A stretch of DNA of 64,000 nt from Leptospira biflexa serovar Patoc strain 'Patoc 1 (Paris)' (GTDB taxonomy: Bacteria; Spirochaetota; Leptospiria; Leptospirales; Leptospiraceae): positions 1,567,501-1,631,500 of the forward strand of contig NC_010602.1 in the NCBI RefSeq assembly GCF_000017685.1, given 5' to 3'. Shown here in pieces: positions 60,098 through 64,000 of this stretch (positions are counted from its first letter, which is position 1; each line of letters starts with the position of its first letter). The notes under the pieces are model-generated. The model worked only from the letters and a program-made list of their open reading frames with translations, did no database searches and was not told the DNA's origin. Both the position numbers and the translations under genes were made by a program.

Positions 60098-61381
60098 ATG
60101 AAAATTACGAGCGCTGGTATCGAATTCCTAGAATTCAATGAATTTAAAAATTTTGCTGTTGATTACGATCTGTTAGGTTCTGTCTCTTTAAGTGAACCTG
60201 TAGTTGATAAAAATGGAAACATTCTTATCAAAGAAAAAGTAGCCATTAAAGAAAATGTATTAAAAAAATTAGAAGGGTTAGAAGGAAATTATATCCCATC
60301 TTTCAAATTAGCGATGTCGAAGGATTTGATGAAGATGTTAAGGCAAGTTTTGTCAAAAGCCATCTTAAGTCGAATTGATGATCGTTCCAACGAATTTATT
60401 TTCCATCTCTATGAACAAAATGCAGAACGAATGGCAAGTCTCAAAGGAATCATTCAAAATGCATTTTATTCCAAAACGATCGCCTTATCTTTTTTTCGTA
60501 TCTTACTCTCTCACAAAGAATTTTTTTACCATCTTGCTGACTTTGGTCTCTTGAGTTTGGGATCTGTCATCCAAAAACAATATGGATTTAAGATGGTGAA
60601 CCGTTATAGTTTTCTTGCGGGCCTTTGTGCAGACATTGCTGTTTCCAAAGAAGGACTGTACAGACAAAGTTTTTTTGGTTCTTCGCTTACCACTGCGGTA
60701 AGCTTAAATATTGAGATCGCAAGAAAACTCAACCTACCAGAAGAAGTGATCAGTGCGATAAACAATCATTCCAATTCAAATTTTGATATCCCTGGTGTTA
60801 ATCAAGCGACTGTGAATGTAGAAGACTTACGAAAACACCAATTGAACCAGGACCTGCTTTCTGGGAGTGGGATGGAAGACGATGCCAGTGATGATGAAGA
60901 AGAAGCTGGTGAATATGCTGATAATACCGCCGAAGTCACGTTAGATGCGTTGAAGATTGCACGTTATATCATGGAAAATTTAAAAACGACCACCGACAAG
61001 GAACATGTTTCTGAAAAACTTCTAGTGATGTTTACCTACAATGCAGAGAAGGGACTCTTCCGAAAAGACCTAGCGGATCCCATGATCGACCGATTCAAAG
61101 AATTTGACCATGCCATCAAACGCATCCGTACCATTGCCGAGATTGAAAACAAATGTAAGTTTCAAACTTCTGCGTGGGCTTATCCCAAACCAAAATCTTC
61201 CCAAATCCTTTGTAAGGATCGGAATTACGAATGCCCTTGGATAGTGAATGGTTGGGACCTACGGATCATTTCACCCCAAGATCCATTCGGATACATTGGA
61301 ACCGCACTGGAAGTGGGAACCTATCCGAAATGTGCTCTCGAAGAAGAACTCCATGCCAAAATCAAATACACGGATTCTTAA
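60098..61381 (+). CDS. Putative signalling protein with degenerate HD-like domain
   Basis: 427 residues. The N-terminal about 60 residues (LSEPVVDKNGNILIKEKVAI) resemble the DUF3391-like cap found before HD-GYP domains. The middle helical region has FYHLADFGLLSLGSVIQKQ and LAGLCADIAVSKEG, and NNHSNSN, where an HD-GYP would carry its metal ligands; most of these are missing. An acidic linker (EDDASDDEEEAGEYAD) separates it from a C-terminal helical part with several Cys. It is probably non-catalytic, perhaps a binding or scaffold protein in c-di-GMP signalling. The family assignment is tentative. An AGGAC lies before the ATG. Confidence 0.55.
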   Translation: MKITSAGIEFLEFNEFKNFAVDYDLLGSVSLSEPVVDKNGNILIKEKVAIKENVLKKLEGLEGNYIPSFKLAMSKDLMKMLRQVLSKAILSRIDDRSNEFIFHLYEQNAERMASLKGIIQNAFYSKTIALSFFRILLSHKEFFYHLADFGLLSLGSVIQKQYGFKMVNRYSFLAGLCADIAVSKEGLYRQSFFGSSLTTAVSLNIEIARKLNLPEEVISAINNHSNSNFDIPGVNQATVNVEDLRKHQLNQDLLSGSGMEDDASDDEEEAGEYADNTAEVTLDALKIARYIMENLKTTTDKEHVSEKLLVMFTYNAEKGLFRKDLADPMIDRFKEFDHAIKRIRTIAEIENKCKFQTSAWAYPKPKSSQILCKDRNYECPWIVNGWDLRIISPQDPFGYIGTALEVGTYPKCALEEELHAKIKYTDS

Positions 61382-61390
61382 GGTAAAAAA

Positions 61391-61419
61391 AAACCAACCG
61401 AAACTCGGTTGGTTTTTTG
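61391..61419. terminator. Rho-independent terminator
   Basis: AACCAACCGA-AAC-TCGGTTGGTT is a perfect ten-base stem with A-run on the left and T-run on the right, so it can work for both the HD-like gene and the small lipoprotein gene that converges on it. Confidence 0.9.
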
Positions 61420-61439
61420 TTTCAAAAAGATGAAAAGAA

Positions 61440-61688
61440 TTAGAAACCAGCAGGTTTTTTAATGTCTTTTGTTGCGTCGTTGATCGCACCAGTAGCTGCT
61501 TTTTTAGCTTCTGCTTCTGCAGTTTTCACAGCTGCATCTACTTTTTTCTCTACTTCAGTAGTTACTTTTTTTGCTGCATCTTCAACAGTTTCCATTTTTT
61601 CTTCTACAACTGGTTCTTCTTTTTTGCAGAAAGCAAGTCCAGAAGCCATAGTAACACCGAGAATTAAAACGAGTAGTTTTTTGTTCAT
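61440..61688 (-). CDS. Small Ala/Lys-rich lipoprotein
   Basis: About 82 residues from the ATG at 61688. The signal MNKKLLVLILGVTMASGLAFC ends at Cys21 with LAFC as lipobox. The mature part is a single charged helix with repeated Ala/Lys/Glu, e.g. KKVDAAVKTAEAEAKKA. This is like small helical lipoproteins of other spirochaetes. A strong ribosome-binding site (GGAGAAAAC) precedes it and it likely is highly expressed. Function unknown. Confidence 0.8.
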   Translation of the reverse strand: MNKKLLVLILGVTMASGLAFCKKEEPVVEEKMETVEDAAKKVTTEVEKKVDAAVKTAEAEAKKAATGAINDATKDIKKPAGF

Positions 61689-61791
61689 CGAAAGTTTTCT
61701 CCTAAAAAAATCTTTTAATTCTGCCAAATCTAACCGAACTCAGTTTCTATTGAAAGAAATTTCTGTAGCAAAAGCGAAAAATCTGTGACGG

Positions 61792-62823
61792 TTATTTCGC
61801 AACAAATGTCAGAAATTCCTCTACTTCTTTTTTACTTCCAATGATGAGCGTTGTTCGTTCATGGAGGTCTTTCGGTGTTAGGTCCAAGATGCGTTCTCCT
61901 TTGACAGTGACTGCCATCCCACCCGCTTGTTCCGCAATGAAGGCCATGGGAGCTGCTTCATACAATAACCTTAGTTTTCCATTCGGGTATTTGCTTGATT
62001 TGGTGTCATTTGGATAGAGGAAAATCCCCCCTTTGAGTAGGTTCCGATGGAAGTCCGCGACAAGAGAACCGATGTAACGAGCTGTTTTTGGTTTTTTCCC
62101 TCCTTCTATGGATTTGATTTTTTGGAGGTAGGCTTGTACTTCCGGGGACCAATAGGAGGCATTCCCTTCATTGGCGGAGTAAATATCGCCTGATTCTGGC
62201 ATTTGCATATTGGGATGAGAGAGTAAAAATTCACCCACACTTGGATCGAGGGTAAAACCTGAAACTCCCTTTCCTGTCGATAAAACGAGCATGGTTGAGG
62301 AACCATAAATGATGTACCCTGCACATCGTTGCAAATGCCCTTTTTGGAGGAGGTCACGTTCATTTCCTGGTTCTTTAGAGTTTGGTTCCAAACGTTGGTG
62401 GATGGAGAAAATGGTCCCGATGGAAACATTGGTGTCAATATTGGAGGATCCGTCCAAGGGATCGATCGCCATCGTGTACTTACCAATATTGTAACCACCA
62501 GGAATGGGGATGATGTCTTCGTGTTCTTCGCTGGCAAGGACACAGAGATGGCCACAAATTTTTAAGGATTGGTTGAAAGCGTTATCGGCGTATTGGTCCA
62601 ATTTCATTTGGGTTTCCCCTTGGACATTCGTGTCTTCTGTGGCTCCGAGGATGTCATCCAAAAGGCCCGCTTTTCTCACTTCCCGACCAACAATTTTTGC
62701 GGCATAAACCAAATGGCTGAGAAGGGCAGAAAATTCTCCAGATGCATGAGGGATTTTGAGTTGCTCTTCTAGGATGAATTGCGATAGAGAGATGAGTTTT
62801 TTTTGTTTCGGTGTTGCGTTCAC
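61792..62823 (-). CDS. fbp: Fructose-1,6-bisphosphatase class I
   Basis: About 343 residues. The FBPase metal and substrate motif DPLDGSSNID is present, with ASEEHEDI (metal ligand Glu) and GGIFLYPND and KLRLLYEAAPMAFIAEQAGG near the end. It hydrolyses fructose 1,6-bisphosphate to fructose 6-phosphate for gluconeogenesis. The start is a GTG at 62823, with GGGGA five bases before it; longer frames to 62943 would run into the divergent gene. Confidence 0.93.
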   Translation of the reverse strand: MNATPKQKKLISLSQFILEEQLKIPHASGEFSALLSHLVYAAKIVGREVRKAGLLDDILGATEDTNVQGETQMKLDQYADNAFNQSLKICGHLCVLASEEHEDIIPIPGGYNIGKYTMAIDPLDGSSNIDTNVSIGTIFSIHQRLEPNSKEPGNERDLLQKGHLQRCAGYIIYGSSTMLVLSTGKGVSGFTLDPSVGEFLLSHPNMQMPESGDIYSANEGNASYWSPEVQAYLQKIKSIEGGKKPKTARYIGSLVADFHRNLLKGGIFLYPNDTKSSKYPNGKLRLLYEAAPMAFIAEQAGGMAVTVKGERILDLTPKDLHERTTLIIGSKKEVEEFLTFVAK

Positions 62824-62930
62824 AGTATCCCCGAGGTTGTTTTTACTCCATTTTTGTGGTTGTGGGTAGGGAGCAAATCCTTTCTCCTTTTGAAACGAAG
62901 GGCAAAAACCGATACTATCACGTAAGAGCC

Positions 62931-63755
62931 ATGACAGAACCAATGCACCTCAGTCCTTCTCCTTCCATGCAAATGACAGATTACCATTCCCGACGTTTGG
63001 GACTCAGTTTTGCGAGTGTCGGAGCTCGATTGGGATGGGTGTTTCTCGGCAAAGAATTGGTGTATGAATTTGGCCGGACAAGAGAAGAAGATTCGATTCG
63101 CCAATTGGTCACAAATGCCCTACCTGATTGGACCCGCACCATGGCCTTTTTAGCACCTGAGTCCCTCCATTCCTTCCAAGAAGAAGGACGGGAAATGGAA
63201 GCGTTTGTGGTCCGTTTGCCCGAGGGTGAAGTCCCTGTGTTTGTCATTCTACTATTAGAAAAGGGCCTCAGTCTTTTCCCAAGAGTTTGGGAAGATCTCT
63301 CAAACCAAGTGCTCACGTTTTGTGCGACGGGGATCTCTCTTCGGGAGAAGAACCTACTTGATTTTGAAACCATCACGGAACCCATCCGAAAACGAATGGG
63401 GAAAGCGTTCCAAGGGGATACCAAGTCAGGGGTCATCGCATTTTTCCATCTGCAAGACCTAAGTCCCTTTTTTAAACCCATGGGAGTCATCAAAAGCCAG
63501 GAAATTTTACGGGAAGTGACGGCAACCCTCCACAAAGAAACGAGGGAAAATGAATTCAATTTCCAAATGAACCCAAGGTCCTATTTTTTATTTTGCCCAG
63601 GGGAAACCTTAGATGGAGCGAACCACAGGTTTGGATCCTTGTATTTCCCTTCAAAACACTTGATTTTAGATTACAAATTGAAGATCTTCCCCATAGACAG
63701 TGAGATTTTGGCAGATGACGCCAAGTTTTCGTCGATTTTTCTTGAAAATTTCTAA
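62931..63755 (+). CDS. Protein of unknown function, possibly degenerate GGDEF-like
   Basis: About 274 residues from the ATG at 62931; the frame is open to 62811, which overlaps the fbp start. The C-terminal about 100 residues have a pattern like a GGDEF fold without its signature: GVIAFFHLQDLSPFFKPMG, SQEILREVTATLHKE and FQMNPRSYFLFCPG, where GGDEF would sit, reads NPRSYF. This is only a shape match. The first part has beta strands that could be a GAF-like domain. No signal peptide. The start may also lie a few codons further in. Confidence 0.5.
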   Translation: MTEPMHLSPSPSMQMTDYHSRRLGLSFASVGARLGWVFLGKELVYEFGRTREEDSIRQLVTNALPDWTRTMAFLAPESLHSFQEEGREMEAFVVRLPEGEVPVFVILLLEKGLSLFPRVWEDLSNQVLTFCATGISLREKNLLDFETITEPIRKRMGKAFQGDTKSGVIAFFHLQDLSPFFKPMGVIKSQEILREVTATLHKETRENEFNFQMNPRSYFLFCPGETLDGANHRFGSLYFPSKHLILDYKLKIFPIDSEILADDAKFSSIFLENF

Positions 63756-63773
63756 AAGCATTTTTACGCCGAA

Positions 63774-63801
63774 TTGACAAAATAGGGCGGTTCACGATAC
63801 C
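63774..63801 (+). promoter_or_regulatory. Possible promoter of rpsU
   Basis: TTGACA at 63774-63779 and GATACC at 63796-63801, 16 bases apart. The -10 matches three of six. It would start transcription about 35 bases before the ATG at 63844. Confidence 0.4.
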
Positions 63802-63843
63802 GTCAAAACTAGACCATTTTTACAAAAGGACAGTTGTTTGTCT

Positions 63844-64000
63844 ATGACCCCACAAGTAGGGATTTATTTAAAAGAAGGGGAATCAATCGAGGCGGCGCTT
63901 CGTAGATTCAAAAGAGATTGTGCAAATGCTGGTATCATGAGCGAAATCAAACGCCGTGAATACTTTGAAAAACCTAGCGTGATTAAGAAAAAAGCAGTCG
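63844..64000 (+). CDS. rpsU: 30S ribosomal protein S21 (partial, runs off the window)
   Basis: The first about 52 codons are visible: VGIYLKEGESIEAALRRFKR, then SEIKRREYFEKPS, the S21 signature. S21 binds the 30S platform and helps initiation. The AAAAGGAC 16 bases before the ATG is the likely ribosome-binding site. The stop lies beyond 64000. Confidence 0.93.
   Translation, partial: MTPQVGIYLKEGESIEAALRRFKRDCANAGIMSEIKRREYFEKPSVIKKKAV

Overview
The window reads as a stretch of chromosome from a spirochaete of the genus Leptospira, probably a saprophytic (L. biflexa-like) species. The genus call is an inference. It rests on the AT-rich composition, the many lipoproteins with loose spirochaetal lipoboxes, the order rimP-nusA-infB-rbfA-truB-rpsO-pnp-M16 peptidase-dut-flgG-flgA-flgH-flgI-flgJ, and a lysine/alanine-rich histone-like protein. 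No rRNA, CRISPR array, transposase, integrase or replication origin is visible. Two tRNAs are present, Arg-TCG and Asp-GTC, both with encoded CCA.

Layout. 1-8.4 kb holds envelope and signalling genes: a lipoprotein, an M48 metallopeptidase, a CHASE2 adenylate cyclase, a six-TM chemotaxis receptor and an Omp85-like barrel. 8.4-12.9 kb is a very AT-rich accessory patch with three lipoproteins (SH3-like and WG-repeat types). It ends in two tandem repeats that carry copies of the 3' end of the adjacent tRNA-Arg. 13-20 kb is mixed: a HIT protein, a PPK2 pair split into two genes, a MarR/DUF1398 pair with a clear operator, NAD(P)HX repair and a lipoprotein. 20.3-30.6 kb is the conserved translation/RNA operon. 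30.7-34.9 kb is the flgG-flgA-flgH-flgI-flgJ cluster.

34.9-40.4 kb, on the opposite strand, is a tightly coupled five-gene unit: RNA-binding protein, ATP-grasp enzyme, two methyltransferases, and a YihY/BrkB membrane protein with a beta-propeller inserted in its middle. I know no described system with this composition, and it is the best candidate for something new here. 40.5-45.3 kb has a flagellar rod gene, a MORN-like protein, and an HxlR regulator with a divergent quinone-reductase/SDR pair and a palindromic operator.

45.8-50.2 kb encodes a very large MHYT-PAS-PAS hybrid histidine kinase, whose first PAS domain keeps the haem-FixL His and Arg at the right spacing, followed by an overlapping REC-HD-GYP response regulator. 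50.3-53.7 kb has two class II aldolase-family proteins, one lacking its zinc site, divergent from a SpoIIE-type phosphatase. Two copies of one palindromic operator lie between them. 53.9-64 kb has the histone-like protein, a CDP-alcohol phosphatidyltransferase, tRNA-Asp, a divergent fliG, a pyruvate dehydrogenase operon (E1a-E1b-E2), an HD-like protein, a small lipoprotein, fbp, a possible degenerate GGDEF protein, and the start of rpsU at the edge.

All calls come from reading the sequence. No database search was run.
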